Assembly (NCBI GenBank): GCA_020630875.1
Contig: JAHDIH010000004.1
Span: 124,212-188,211, forward strand
Source: Deltaproteobacteria bacterium
GTDB taxonomy: Bacteria > Myxococcota_A > Polyangia > Haliangiales > Haliangiaceae
Direction of reading: 5' to 3'
Length of the DNA stretch: 64,000 nt
This document shows positions 1 through 9,290 of the stretch, piece by piece (positions within the stretch are counted from its first letter, which is position 1; each line of letters starts with the position of its first letter). Under the pieces are notes generated by a model that saw only the letters and a program-made list of their open reading frames with translations, was not told the origin of the DNA and did not search any database. The position numbers and the translations under genes are program-made.

Positions 1-22
1 ATGGAACGTTTAAAACCATGGC

Positions 23-535
23 TTAGTCTTCTTGCTCCACAGTCACCGCACCAAGGCGAGGGGAACCATTCACTATGTCTATCGTGATACTTTTTTCGCC
101 AATTTTTCCGTCGCAGTCGGTATCGAACTTTGCCACAGCCTTTGCTTTGGTATCACTGACTTTTACAAACTCGTAGTGTCCCAAAAATGGTTTGGCAATT
201 AAAAATCTCAGATCTGCAAAAGCATCCCAATTCAGGGTCCCAGGCTTTTTATCGCATGTGACTTCAGAAGGAGTCAGAGGAACACTATTAGGAAGTGACT
301 TTGGCAGTATTCCCATTCCACTGTGGTCCACCCGGTCTTCGTTATAGTAAATCGTCGCCCCATCGGCCATGGCCTTAAGTTGCAAATCAAACTCAAGACT
401 TTGAGTCGCTTTCTCATACCGCGCAATCTTTTCAACGGCCGACGAACCAACACTTTTGGTGTTCGCATTTTTGTCGGCGCTCTTGCCGCAAGAAGCAAAC
501 AGGACGCAAGATACGAGTAGGGTCTTGAAACGCAC
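23..535 (-). CDS. Pilin-like lipoprotein, function unknown
   Basis: 170-residue secreted lipoprotein. The N-terminus is a short signal peptide ending in a lipobox (LFASC), followed by a low-complexity linker. The rest resembles the globular part of type IV pilin-like proteins of delta-group bacteria: a YY motif around residue 62, a proline-rich stretch, a TPSEVTCDKK segment, a WDAFADLRF segment and a late Asp-rich turn (FDTDCDGKIG) that could bind calcium. It lacks the prepilin leader and hydrophobic helix of a true pilin, so a role as pilus subunit is unlikely; the pilin-fold assignment is by pattern only. It diverges from the next gene. Confidence 0.6.
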   Translation of the reverse strand: MRFKTLLVSCVLFASCGKSADKNANTKSVGSSAVEKIARYEKATQSLEFDLQLKAMADGATIYYNEDRVDHSGMGILPKSLPNSVPLTPSEVTCDKKPGTLNWDAFADLRFLIAKPFLGHYEFVKVSDTKAKAVAKFDTDCDGKIGEKSITIDIVNGSPRLGAVTVEQED

Positions 536-603
536 GGCTCGCTTTTAACAGAGAGAATTGCGTAGACAAACATTTGAAAGCCAATGTTGTGCTAAAAAGA
601 GAC

Positions 604-1767
604 ATGGAGTCTCCCTTTCCAGATGCTCTGGCAGATCTCAAAAGACTCATCGCACGGCATGGGTTTAAGCAATTCGTCAACAGCCCACTGGTGATTCCTC
701 ACGCGCACTTCTTTCCTGAAGGTTGGCGAGCCAACGCCACAAGCGTTGCCATCGTGTTTCGACGACTTCTTGGATTGGCCCAAGTCAAGAATCCCAAAGT
801 GCGCATCGAGGATTATGCGGGAAGCAAGTCAGGTACTCGATTGAGTAGCCCACAAATCGAGTTTTCTGAGCTCGCAGACGATGGTGAGTTTTGGTTCGAT
901 TTGTACTTCGCAGGAGCGGCGGCGGAAGCGTTGGGAGTGGTAAGTCATGAAGTTGGTCTTGCGATGCTTCACTTTTGGCAAAAGGGAGAAAAAGGCTACA
1001 GAGAAAGTACGGTAGAAGAACCCCCGACCAGGAGACTCGGCTCTATTGCCTCTGTCTATTTAGGGTTGGGTATTCCCGCAACGGCGGCAGCTCATCAGAT
1101 TAAGCACGACGGCAAAGTAGAAGGTGGGTACAACTTCTCGGTAGAATGGTCCGTCGCAACAGCTGGCGGTTTAGACGTCGGACAAATGGAATACCTACTT
1201 GCACTTCAATTGGTCGTCAGAAACCGCAAGCAAGAACTCAAAAACGCTTTGGCTCACCTACCGGCCAACCAAGAGGCTTCGGTACAAAAGTGGGTCAAAC
1301 AGCTGACGCCAATGCGCGCAGAACTAGTGCAACTCCTAGGCCTACCTGACGACTCAACATGGGGAGACGGTAGCTACGCCATTCCGAGAGCAGCGCCAGG
1401 CCGGCATGCCATCGCAGAACATTATCAAGCAATACAAGCCGCCGGAAATCATGGTCGGGAGATTAGCAGACTCGAAACACGCAAAACAGCAGAACTAGGG
1501 GTCGCCGGTATTTTAGTGGGCGCAATTGTGGGAGCGTCTATCTTTCCATTCGGAGCATTTGTCGGACTTGCCTTGGGACTTGCGCTAGGGCGAAGCATGG
1601 TCAAGTACCGCTGCATAGGTTCCGGTTGCAGCTCGCCACTGTCAAGTGACGATACCGAATGCGGTAATTGCGGGGGAAAGATAACCAACACCATTACCAG
1701 CGTCCACGACCGTCTTGCGTTGATGGAAGACTCCGAAGATGAGAACGATCCGACTTTGTCGTCGTAA
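604..1767 (+). CDS. Hypothetical protein with glycine-zipper segment and C-terminal zinc ribbon
   Basis: About 387 residues from ATG 604; a TTG at 574 is an alternative in-frame start. I do not recognise the N-terminal two thirds, which contain a soluble alpha/beta-looking region with an HEVG motif. Near the C-terminus comes a Gly/Ala-rich hydrophobic stretch (GVAGILVGAIVGAS then FVGLALGLALGRS), typical of glycine-zipper membrane segments. It is followed by a CIGSGC ... CGNCGG cysteine cluster that looks like a four-Cys zinc ribbon, and an acidic tail. The membrane hairpin plus zinc ribbon suggests a membrane-associated protein with a cytosolic metal-binding tail; function unknown. Confidence 0.65.
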   Translation: MESPFPDALADLKRLIARHGFKQFVNSPLVIPHAHFFPEGWRANATSVAIVFRRLLGLAQVKNPKVRIEDYAGSKSGTRLSSPQIEFSELADDGEFWFDLYFAGAAAEALGVVSHEVGLAMLHFWQKGEKGYRESTVEEPPTRRLGSIASVYLGLGIPATAAAHQIKHDGKVEGGYNFSVEWSVATAGGLDVGQMEYLLALQLVVRNRKQELKNALAHLPANQEASVQKWVKQLTPMRAELVQLLGLPDDSTWGDGSYAIPRAAPGRHAIAEHYQAIQAAGNHGREISRLETRKTAELGVAGILVGAIVGASIFPFGAFVGLALGLALGRSMVKYRCIGSGCSSPLSSDDTECGNCGGKITNTITSVHDRLALMEDSEDENDPTLSS

Positions 1768-1823
1768 CCTACCGCTTTTGTTAAACTTGCTGTTTGTGCG
1801 GGAAAGCAGATGATCAGAGCCTT

Positions 1824-2555
1824 ATGCTACCGATAGGCATGCAAGTGCAGTCTATCCAGCGCGATCGAAAAGAACGTCCATTTTCCCCCCTAGGTAAAGC
1901 GCGCCCGGGAGAGTTCGAGAACCTGTTCATCGGCATTGCTGGCATGATTGGGGCGGGCAAATCGACACTGGCCCGAGCTCTCGGTGAACACTTGTCCATC
2001 GATTCATACTACGAGCCGGTACAAGACAACGTCTACCTCGCTGACTTTTACAAAGACATGGCAAGTTATTCCTTTTCGATGCAGGTGTACTTGCTCAACC
2101 GTCGATTTCAACAGCACCAAGAAATTATTTGGCGCGGGAGGTCTGCGGTTCAAGACAGAACGATCTACGAAGATTCTATTTTCGCAAAAATGCTTTCCAA
2201 AGCAGGATTGATGGATCCACGCGACTACGAAACGTACGTGCAACTTTTCAAAAACATGAGCAACTTCATGTGCAAGCCAAGTGTCATTGTTTACCTGGAC
2301 GTGTCCCCTGAGTCTAGCAAAGAGAGAATTGACATGAGAAGTCGCGGAGTGGAAAGCTCCATCTCGTTGGACTACCTAAAAGAGCTCCATGATGGCTACG
2401 AAGAATTCATCGAAGGCATCTCCAGAATGATCCCAGTAATTCGTGTCGACTACGAAGAATTCGCTACCGCCGAAGAAATGGCCAATGTGATTTCCAGGGA
2501 ATACCTTAATCATAGCTTCTTGCGTGAAGCGACGCGATTTGACCCTACCAGGTGA
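1824..2555 (+). CDS. Deoxynucleoside kinase (dNK/dGK/dAK family)
   Basis: Transfers the ATP gamma-phosphate to a deoxynucleoside in the salvage pathway. Visible family hallmarks: P-loop GMIGAGKST, then the substrate-binding EPVQDN segment, YSFSMQVYLLNRRF, the catalytic QDRTIYED motif, and a C-terminal LID region with YLDVSPESSKERI and RSRGVES. Length (about 243 residues) fits the family. ATG 1824 or ATG 1839 is preferred over TTG 1794, which would add an unusual N-terminus; even so about 35 residues precede the P-loop region. Base preference (dA, dG or dC) cannot be read from sequence. The next gene, the helicase, lies about 70 bp downstream on the same strand. Confidence 0.9.
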   Translation: MLPIGMQVQSIQRDRKERPFSPLGKARPGEFENLFIGIAGMIGAGKSTLARALGEHLSIDSYYEPVQDNVYLADFYKDMASYSFSMQVYLLNRRFQQHQEIIWRGRSAVQDRTIYEDSIFAKMLSKAGLMDPRDYETYVQLFKNMSNFMCKPSVIVYLDVSPESSKERIDMRSRGVESSISLDYLKELHDGYEEFIEGISRMIPVIRVDYEEFATAEEMANVISREYLNHSFLREATRFDPTR

Positions 2556-2625
2556 TTTCAGCTACTTAGCCTGCCAAATGTACGAAAGTTCACCACATCT
2601 CCAATAGTTGTGGTACCTAGCAGCC

Positions 2626-4350
2626 ATGTCTGACGATGGCTCAATTCAACGATTGCCTGTCCCTTTAGCGAGGGCAATGGCGAAAAAGGGCTACGAAAGT
2701 CTCACTGAGATTCAAAAAGCTGTTTTGAATCAAGATCTTGAAGGAAGAGACTTGCGACTGTCGTCTCAGACCGGTTCGGGAAAGACCGTTGCCCTTGGCA
2801 TCCTTGCGGCAGCTCATCTTGAAAACCAACCGGAAGGAAAAGGCAGTCCGCAAGTTTTGGTGGTGGCCCCCACCAGAGAGCTCGCGTCGCAAATTGCCGC
2901 AGAGTTATCGTGGTTTTTAGCGGAGTTGAACGCCAGAACCTTGGTCGTTACTGGAGGAACCAACGTCGGGCTTGATTTAGACAGGTTGCGCAAACCGCTT
3001 AGCGTACTGGTGGGAACGCCTGGACGACTTTGCGACCACATTAAGCGCAAGTCCGTGAAGCTTGGCAATACTACCGCTGTCATTTTAGACGAAGCCGATG
3101 AGATGCTCGACATGGGATTTCGTGATGAGCTAGAGGCTATTTTATCTGCAGTACCTGAGACCAGGCAAACTCACTTAGTTTCTGCGACGCTCCCACGAGA
3201 AGTAATTCGTCTCGCCGACCGCTATCAAAACAATGCCGTGAGTGTGGAGGGTACCCCACTCGGTGATGCCAACGAAAACATTGACCACAAGCACATGCTC
3301 GTTTACCAACGAGAGAAGAAAGATGCTCTGTGTAACGTGCTTCTTTTCGAACCCGAACAAAAGACATTGGTATTCACGCGCACTCGGCTCGCCACGGTGG
3401 AAGTAGCGCAATATCTGACTTCCAATGGCTTTCCAGCAGCCCCGATTAACGGAGACATGAGCCAAAAAGAACGCACTGCTACACTGAAAGCATTTCGCAG
3501 TAACGCGGTTAACGTTCTAATCGGTACTGATGTTGCAGCTCGAGGGCTGGATGTTAAAGGAATCACACGCGTGGTCCACTTTGACCTGCCTGACAACAAG
3601 GAAACCTTTACCCACCGAAGTGGACGTACGGGTCGCGCTGGGGAAACCGGCGTAAGCATCTCTTTCGTTGACCCACGTGACAGCAACAAACACACCATGC
3701 TTTGCAAGCGTACCAAAATCGACAGTGAACCAGCGGTGGTTCCAAGCGCCAAGAAAATTCGCAAGTCAAATACCAAGCGGTTCATCGCAGAGCTTACCAC
3801 TTCATCAATTCCCAAAGAGAAGTCCATCGACATTGCCGAATCTCTTTTATCGGATCACGACCCGGTACTGCTAGTAGCCAAACTATTAGAGAAGTCCTCT
3901 ATGACTGGAAAATGCACTCCCAAAGAGATTTCAGTTCCGACGATGAGAAGCAAAAGAGGGAAGAATGGCAAAGAGACCGGCCGAAAGAAAGACCGGCAAA
4001 AGTTCGATGCTAATTACAGAAGGTTTCACGTCACTTGGGGTTCGAAACAAGGTGCGACTTCAAGCCGAGTGCTGGCAACCATGTGCCGACGAGGCAACAT
4101 TAAGAGTAAGGAAATCGGCCGTATTGAGCTCAAAGAATTCAGCTGTATCGTAGACGTTAGTGAAACGGCGGCGTCTGAATTTTTAAAGAATGCAAAGGTG
4201 CCTGATGCCAAAGCCCCCGAAGTAAAGGTCCGGGAGTGGACGGCTAAGTCTGGAGGCCGAGGCAATGCCGGTGGTCGTAGCAACAATGGCGGACGAAACT
4301 TCAGCGGCAAGAAAAAGTCAAAATTCAATAAGAAACGGCGCGCCGGATAA
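2626..4350 (+). CDS. DEAD-box RNA helicase with DbpA-type RNA-binding domain
   Basis: ATP-dependent RNA helicase, probably acting in ribosome assembly or RNA turnover. All core motifs are present: Q motif region (GYESLTEIQ), motif I SSQTGSGKT, PTRELA, TPGR, DEAD, SAT, LVFTRTR, ARGLDVKG and HRSGRTGRAG. After the two RecA domains is a basic linker, then a segment (FHVTWGSKQGATSS...) resembling the DbpA/CsdA RNA-recognition domain. The tail is Gly/Arg/Asn-rich (RGNAGGRSNNGGRNF) and ends in a Lys-rich patch, as in many bacterial DEAD helicases. Start chosen at ATG 2626 rather than TTG 2608. The DUF1707 gene follows after 24 bp, so the two may be cotranscribed. Confidence 0.93.
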   Translation: MSDDGSIQRLPVPLARAMAKKGYESLTEIQKAVLNQDLEGRDLRLSSQTGSGKTVALGILAAAHLENQPEGKGSPQVLVVAPTRELASQIAAELSWFLAELNARTLVVTGGTNVGLDLDRLRKPLSVLVGTPGRLCDHIKRKSVKLGNTTAVILDEADEMLDMGFRDELEAILSAVPETRQTHLVSATLPREVIRLADRYQNNAVSVEGTPLGDANENIDHKHMLVYQREKKDALCNVLLFEPEQKTLVFTRTRLATVEVAQYLTSNGFPAAPINGDMSQKERTATLKAFRSNAVNVLIGTDVAARGLDVKGITRVVHFDLPDNKETFTHRSGRTGRAGETGVSISFVDPRDSNKHTMLCKRTKIDSEPAVVPSAKKIRKSNTKRFIAELTTSSIPKEKSIDIAESLLSDHDPVLLVAKLLEKSSMTGKCTPKEISVPTMRSKRGKNGKETGRKKDRQKFDANYRRFHVTWGSKQGATSSRVLATMCRRGNIKSKEIGRIELKEFSCIVDVSETAASEFLKNAKVPDAKAPEVKVREWTAKSGGRGNAGGRSNNGGRNFSGKKKSKFNKKRRAG

Positions 4351-4374
4351 CAACAATACGCAGGAATAACACTG

Positions 4375-4938
4375 ATGGATGAGCTCGAACGAGAGAGTGC
4401 GATAGAGACAGTTGCAAAAGCTTATGCCGAAGACAAACTTTCCCTCAAACAGTACGAAAGTAAGGTCACGGCTCTCCATCTTGCAAATTCCAGTCAAGAA
4501 GTTCAAGCATTGGTCGCGGAATTCCAAAGCACCGCGATAGTCTCAGTGGCTCCGGCGAAGTCAAACTACGTCACCGTCTTTAGTAAACTAGAGCAACGTG
4601 GAAAGCTGTCCATTCCTGAGCGATTTAAGAATTTCACCATATTCGGAAATACTACGCTCGACTTGCGAGAAACTGAAATTCCATCCAATGTCACGCTAAC
4701 GGCCAGAATTATTTTTGGGAAAACCCATATCATAGCAGCTCCAGACACCTCACTTACGTGGACCGGAAGCAGCGTAGTGGGAACTATCCAGCAATCGAAA
4801 ACTCAAAATCACGTATTAGCTAAAAATATTGAAATCACGGGCTTGGTGATGTTTGGAAAATTAGTTCTTGAGAATCGTCACAAGGGTGATTCTAAATTCC
4901 AGAAAGCACTCCGTGCCGCAAAAAAATGGCTTAACTAG
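4375..4938 (+). CDS. DUF1707 / LiaF-like domain protein
   Basis: 187 residues. The N-terminal 50 residues (MDELERESAIETVAKAYAED followed by KLSLKQYESKV) match the DUF1707 SHOCT-like helical module. The C-terminal half is beta-rich with repeated hydrophobic strands (FTIFGNTTLDLRE, ARIIFGKTHI, GLVMFGKLVLE), the pattern of the LiaF-type cell-wall-active-antibiotic-response domain. Unlike classical LiaF there are no transmembrane helices between the modules. The stop codon directly abuts the stop of the convergent SDR gene. Role unknown, plausibly envelope stress sensing. Confidence 0.75.
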   Translation: MDELERESAIETVAKAYAEDKLSLKQYESKVTALHLANSSQEVQALVAEFQSTAIVSVAPAKSNYVTVFSKLEQRGKLSIPERFKNFTIFGNTTLDLRETEIPSNVTLTARIIFGKTHIIAAPDTSLTWTGSSVVGTIQQSKTQNHVLAKNIEITGLVMFGKLVLENRHKGDSKFQKALRAAKKWLN

Positions 4939-5589
4939 CTACCAGGGAAGTGGTTCACCGTTGACGTGAAAAAAGCTGCCGGATTGTGCCAACGTCAAGT
5001 TGTCCATTAGTTTGATTATACCTTCCGCCGACTCTTCGACCGACAAATGCCCAGTGCCACCTGTCATCTCAGTTCTGACCCAGCCTGGGTGAATCAAACG
5101 AATCGCTACCTCTGGTAATTCAATAGACAATGACTTTCCTGCCATATTTAGTGCCGCTTTTGACATGCGATATCCGTAGCTACCTCCAGAGGAGTTATCC
5201 GCAACCGAGCCCATACGACTGGTAAGCAAACCAACCTTAACGTCTTTGGTTAACGACGACTTTACCGCCTGTACCACCCTTAGCGGCCCCAATGCGTTGG
5301 TTTCAAACTGCTGCCTTATGGACTCCTCTGAGAAGTCATGCAAGCCATCGCGCTTTAGCACTCCGGCTACTACCAAGAGCCAGTCAAAGTCCTTCACCTT
5401 TTTCAAACCGGAAAGCGAAGACAAATCTGTTACATCGATTCCTTCAAGAACTTCACAGCCAAGGCTTTCGACCTCAGAATTACTGTTCCGACAAGTAGCA
5501 ACGACCGAGTCTCCACGAGCAAGAAGCTGTTTGGCAGTTTCCAATCCAATGCCTCGGCTACTCCCAACTATTAGTACTTTGTTTGCCAT
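4939..5589 (-). CDS. Short-chain dehydrogenase/reductase (SDR)
   Basis: 216-residue classical SDR. It shows the NAD(P)-binding GSSRGIG near the N-terminus, a DVTDLSSL segment after the second strand pair, the NNAG-equivalent VVAGV region, and the catalytic YxxxK in SYGYRMSKAALN with the Ser in the preceding TSRMGS segment. A PGWVRTEMTG segment follows, as in many short SDRs. Substrate cannot be inferred. It converges on the DUF1707 gene with no intergenic bases and diverges from the gene at 5785 across a 195-bp spacer. Confidence 0.88.
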   Translation of the reverse strand: MANKVLIVGSSRGIGLETAKQLLARGDSVVATCRNSNSEVESLGCEVLEGIDVTDLSSLSGLKKVKDFDWLLVVAGVLKRDGLHDFSEESIRQQFETNALGPLRVVQAVKSSLTKDVKVGLLTSRMGSVADNSSGGSYGYRMSKAALNMAGKSLSIELPEVAIRLIHPGWVRTEMTGGTGHLSVEESAEGIIKLMDNLTLAQSGSFFHVNGEPLPW

Positions 5590-5784
5590 GCCTCACTGTA
5601 ACCTCAAAATTCAAGTGAGCTAGTGGCAGATTGTCAATGAATTATTCAAGGCTCACCAGCCTTATCCCACTGCAAGAAATATTTCGAGGATTTGAAAAAA
5701 TATCACTACCACAAACGCTCATGAACATCACTCACGGGCATTTCGTAACTTGACTGACGAGCGAACAATTGAGAGGGTCCGGCC

Positions 5785-6801
5785 TTGTCTGAGTCAAAGT
5801 TTAGCGGTCAGTTTGATGGTTCCGAATTAACGGTCTTGTACCACCATGTCAACAAACCCGAGTGGGGAGTAGGCGTGGCGTTAAAGGAGGAAGAAGGTAA
5901 AGTTTCCATTCAATTTGAAGATGGAAAAGTTAGAGCCTTCCCCGAAGCCTATTACCACTTCATAGAAAATTCTCCGAAGCCATCCGATCAAGCTCAAGTG
6001 TTAATCGCTGAACTGATAGCAATGTCTCCCATCGGACAAGCTGCATCTGGCAAAAAGAAAGCTCGCAAGCCTGTCACGCCAGCTGTAGTGTTTGAAGAGC
6101 AGGTTACCCATTTTCTTGAACTGTTCCCTGGTGGATTTGAGAGCGACGCCTACAAAGAAGCCCATAGAAAGCGAAGCTCGGGCGCACAAACCAAGAAACA
6201 CCGAGATCGTATTGTAGACAAAACCATCAAGTGGCTCGGTCCCGACGCTTGGGACAAAAGCGCAGATGAACTATTCAAGTACGCAGTAAAAATAGCGAAC
6301 TACTCCGACATGATTCCTTCTAAGGAACGAAAAGCTTTTGAAGCCATCGAAGCGGTTCATCACGAACCGGTTATGGCAGCTTTGCAAAACCTACTACACG
6401 GAGAGCATGCCGTTGAGTACAGACTGGATGCGTTTTTTCTTACACTCCGGCGTGCGATTGGTGAGCAACCCTCCTGGATTATGGGAACCTACTTCCTAGG
6501 AATTTTCCACAACAACCAATTCCCATTGGTAAAGCGAGATATTTACCGCAAACAAGCGGCGGCCATCGCTCCCAATGTTGACGTTCCGAAGAAGCCAAGC
6601 GGAGCGGCATACAGGAGAATCATTGATATGATGTCAGTGCTTCGAGACTCTCTATCCAAACGGGATGGGTTGACTCCCGCAGACTTGTTGGACGTACACA
6701 ACTTTGTGTCTCTGACACTCAAGCCCAAGGGACGCAAAGCGATTCTCGATAAGCGGGCTGCCGCTGCTGCCGCGGAGTCGACAACTACAACGTCAGCATA
6801 G
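5785..6801 (+). CDS. Hypothetical protein with N-terminal DUF3553-like strand motif
   Basis: 338 residues, soluble. The N-terminus (HVNKPEWGVGVALKEEEGKV, then SIQFEDGKVRAF) resembles the small DUF3553/CarD-like beta module in which a WGVG turn precedes strands binding nucleic acid or partners. The remainder is helical, with no motif I recognise, and ends in an Ala-rich tail. Start is TTG 5785, supported by GAGAGG eight bases upstream. The last 9 bp overlap the 3' end of the convergent gene. Function unknown; the domain resemblance is weak. Confidence 0.6.
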   Translation: MSESKFSGQFDGSELTVLYHHVNKPEWGVGVALKEEEGKVSIQFEDGKVRAFPEAYYHFIENSPKPSDQAQVLIAELIAMSPIGQAASGKKKARKPVTPAVVFEEQVTHFLELFPGGFESDAYKEAHRKRSSGAQTKKHRDRIVDKTIKWLGPDAWDKSADELFKYAVKIANYSDMIPSKERKAFEAIEAVHHEPVMAALQNLLHGEHAVEYRLDAFFLTLRRAIGEQPSWIMGTYFLGIFHNNQFPLVKRDIYRKQAAAIAPNVDVPKKPSGAAYRRIIDMMSVLRDSLSKRDGLTPADLLDVHNFVSLTLKPKGRKAILDKRAAAAAAESTTTTSA

Positions 6802-7455
6802 CCCACGTTCTTTGAGCGCCTCAATGAGAAGAGGCTTTGCGCCACCTTGGATGATTCTTCCGTGCGCCATGATGAGATTGTCAAAATCTAAGTCAAGAAT
6901 AGCCGCTAACGATGTTCTTGTGGCGTTCTTATCTTTGCTCATCTTGGCAAAAAATTTGCTAACCGCAAATCGCCTAAAAGTTCCAAACATTCTGAACACC
7001 AAATTATACCCAATGCCCTTGCCGTCGGTGTGATGAAAGCAAAGATCTTGAACAATCAACGTTTTTGACTCGACATGGAAAAATACGGTTTCGTTAATTT
7101 TTGGCTGACCATCAATCTGAAACGCCGGAAGCTCTTCGTGATACGGCCATTCGTCAGTAGGCAAAAGTTTATCAATTTTGGTTCCCTTAAGCTTTTTCTC
7201 CACCCCCAAAACACCCCATAACGTGGCGGTAGGATACTGGGTCTTGGCTCCCGCGATGCCAAGGTTGTGAAAAATGTTGGGAGCAACAATATCGGTTACC
7301 GGTCCAAGGGCAGCTAGTTCCTTTTCCAGCGACTGAAGAGATTGAGAAGGAGATATCATTACAACTGCAGCTTCGAGCTTTACTACCACCGTACGTGCTG
7401 GCAGCTTCAATAGTGGCATCTTTACGGAATAGTCGAAGCAATAGATATTTCTCAT
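6793..7455 (-). CDS. DUF4336 family protein (metallo-beta-lactamase-like fold)
   Basis: About 220 residues from ATG 7455; a TTG at 7491 is an alternative. It has the DUF4336 pattern: a short N-terminal strand pair, ISPSQSL, a VAPNIFHNLGI segment, TLWGVLGVEKKL, strands around the FHVESKTLIVQDLCFH turn, and a late LIMAHGRII. This is a degenerate MBL fold lacking the canonical HxHxDH zinc motif. A distant paralogue lies at 14552-15313. Enzymatic activity is unknown. Divergently transcribed from the CorA-like gene about 90 bp away. Confidence 0.72.
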   Translation of the reverse strand: MRNIYCFDYSVKMPLLKLPARTVVVKLEAAVVMISPSQSLQSLEKELAALGPVTDIVAPNIFHNLGIAGAKTQYPTATLWGVLGVEKKLKGTKIDKLLPTDEWPYHEELPAFQIDGQPKINETVFFHVESKTLIVQDLCFHHTDGKGIGYNLVFRMFGTFRRFAVSKFFAKMSKDKNATRTSLAAILDLDFDNLIMAHGRIIQGGAKPLLIEALKERGLC

Positions 7456-7543
7456 GAAACGACCATACAAAGTAAACGGTACACTCCTCAAACTAAACCG
7501 CTAATAATTTAACTCACTGGCTTTCTTCTAATAAAATGCTTCG

Positions 7544-8623
7544 ATGGGTCATAATCATCCAAACCCGTTTCTCTCTAGAGATCCTGAAAAGCATGGAGCG
7601 CCACCTGGAACCTTGACCCCTGGCGGTCATGAGAAAACCTCGGCCAGCTTGACGCGATACTCTCAAGCTCGTCATGAGTCTGACGAGTTAACATTGATTT
7701 CTGGGTTTAGCGAAGACTGGTCTGCTGATGACGTTCACTGGGTTAAGGTACGTGGACTCGAATCAACCGAGGCCATACGCATTTTGGGCGAAGAGCTTAA
7801 GCTGCCTTCATTAGCTCTGGAAGATGCTATATCGCCACATCAATTACCCAAGTTCGAGTCTTATCAGAATTGCTACTTTATCGTTCTCAGAGTTCCTGTC
7901 ATGAGACATGATGAATTGGTTCTAGATCAGGTCTCGATATTTTTGGGAGACAACTTTGTTGTTACCGTACAAGGTTTTGGAGACGACTGTCTCTCTGTTC
8001 TTGATAAACGACTTAGAGAATCTCGTGGCAATATCCGCGAAAGGAAAGCTGACTTTCTAGCGTACTCGGTTATGGACTGCGCGGTGGACCAATACTTCCC
8101 AATACTGGAAAGGTTTGACAGCACTTTGGAAAACCTAGAAGTAGCGGTAACCGCCTCTTCTACCAAAGATATTTTGCAAGACTTGCATACAATGCGGAGA
8201 GACCTACTCCTCATTCGCAAGTCAGCCATACCAACGACCACGGCAATAAACGAACTTAGCGATCTTTGCACTGATGCCATATCTGAAGGGACCAGGCACT
8301 ACATGAGAGACTGCCATGATCATTTGGTGCGCGTCAGCAATATCGTGGACTCTCACAAAGAATGGGTTAACAGTTTGATGGAACTCTACATTTCATTTCA
8401 AGGTCACAGAATGAACGAGATAATGAAAGTTCTAACTCTCGTCTCGACCATTTTTATTCCTCTTGGTTTTATCGTGAGCGTCTATGGAATGAAGTTTTAT
8501 CAACCTGAAACACAATTTAGGTATGCCTATCCTATAGTGATGGGCGCAATGGCTGCGATTGCAGGTGGCCTACTCTACTACTTTTGGAAACGCGGATGGT
8601 TCGGTCATCGAAAACTACGCTAA
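7544..8623 (+). CDS. CorA-family divalent cation transporter with GMK instead of GMN
   Basis: 359 residues. Large cytoplasmic N-terminal domain followed by a long helix and two C-terminal membrane helices (VSTIFIPLGFIVSVYG and IVMGAMAAIAGGLLYYFW) ending in a basic tail, the CorA layout. Family members carry a YGMNF signature at the end of the first membrane helix, and the Asn lines the selectivity ring for hydrated Mg2+. Here the codon reads AAG, giving YGMKF (Lys about residue 317). That is a drastic change at a near-invariant residue; transport may be lost or selectivity altered. The remainder looks intact, so this is not an obvious pseudogene. ATG 7544 chosen. Confidence 0.85.
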   Translation: MGHNHPNPFLSRDPEKHGAPPGTLTPGGHEKTSASLTRYSQARHESDELTLISGFSEDWSADDVHWVKVRGLESTEAIRILGEELKLPSLALEDAISPHQLPKFESYQNCYFIVLRVPVMRHDELVLDQVSIFLGDNFVVTVQGFGDDCLSVLDKRLRESRGNIRERKADFLAYSVMDCAVDQYFPILERFDSTLENLEVAVTASSTKDILQDLHTMRRDLLLIRKSAIPTTTAINELSDLCTDAISEGTRHYMRDCHDHLVRVSNIVDSHKEWVNSLMELYISFQGHRMNEIMKVLTLVSTIFIPLGFIVSVYGMKFYQPETQFRYAYPIVMGAMAAIAGGLLYYFWKRGWFGHRKLR

Positions 8624-9256
8624 AAATATCCAGGCGGCTACCGCTAATCCAACATTGACAACCACTAGCAGCCAAAACCATGCAGGAGACTGAGTAAGTA
8701 TCTTCTGTTCGATGTGTTCGTCTACTTTTCCTCTGACGTTTTGCTGCAGAGCGCCAAGGTCCCCGGTAACTGCGCCAAGTGTGTCTTGCACTTCCGCGAT
8801 GATTCCCAGAATCGGGACCTTTGACAAAAGCGAACCGAGTAAATTCTGCATCATCCCTGGCATTTCTCCGCCAACTTCCGCTGCGTATTTGTGAGCATCC
8901 TCTAACCTACCTTTATTCTTAAGTAGAGCAGTTTGGGTTGATGCGGTGCGTTCGACCACAAGATCTACTGCTTTGTGAACCATAGGTTTTCCACTTGAGT
9001 ACAACAGAGAAACACCTTTTCTAAGCAAGGAAACTTTGGCAAGCCACACATATAGAAACGGGAAAATGGCGAGGAATGCAATTCCAGCTCCAACGGCAAG
9101 CGGGGCTTGTGTCAAAGAAGCCCCCTTGATCCACGCAATAACAAAAACGAAACCAAAGATAACGTTAGCTAGTACCCCCAAGACTGTTGTTGCAGCTGAA
9201 CTCTTAAGGGTACTTAGTGATTCCTGTAGGTTTTTATCCAATGCCGAGTCTTGCAC
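8615..9256 (-). CDS. Hypothetical three-TM membrane protein
   Basis: 213 residues. Two N-terminal hydrophobic helices (VLGVLANVIFGFVFVIAW and AVGAGIAFLAIFPFLYVW) and one at the extreme C-terminus (WFWLLVVVNVGLAVAAWIF). Between them is a roughly 110-residue polar region with amphipathic helices, including GEMPGMMQNLLGSLLSK. I recognise no family. It overlaps the end of the convergent CorA-like gene by 9 bp. Confidence 0.6.
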   Translation of the reverse strand: MQDSALDKNLQESLSTLKSSAATTVLGVLANVIFGFVFVIAWIKGASLTQAPLAVGAGIAFLAIFPFLYVWLAKVSLLRKGVSLLYSSGKPMVHKAVDLVVERTASTQTALLKNKGRLEDAHKYAAEVGGEMPGMMQNLLGSLLSKVPILGIIAEVQDTLGAVTGDLGALQQNVRGKVDEHIEQKILTQSPAWFWLLVVVNVGLAVAAWIFLA

Positions 9257-9290
9257 CCCAAAACCATAGCGATGTTTGTGCCAAAAGTCT

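Noticed and set aside
3303..3833. 176-codon minus ORF in the helicase gene
   Set aside because: Shadow of a clearly conserved helicase coding frame.
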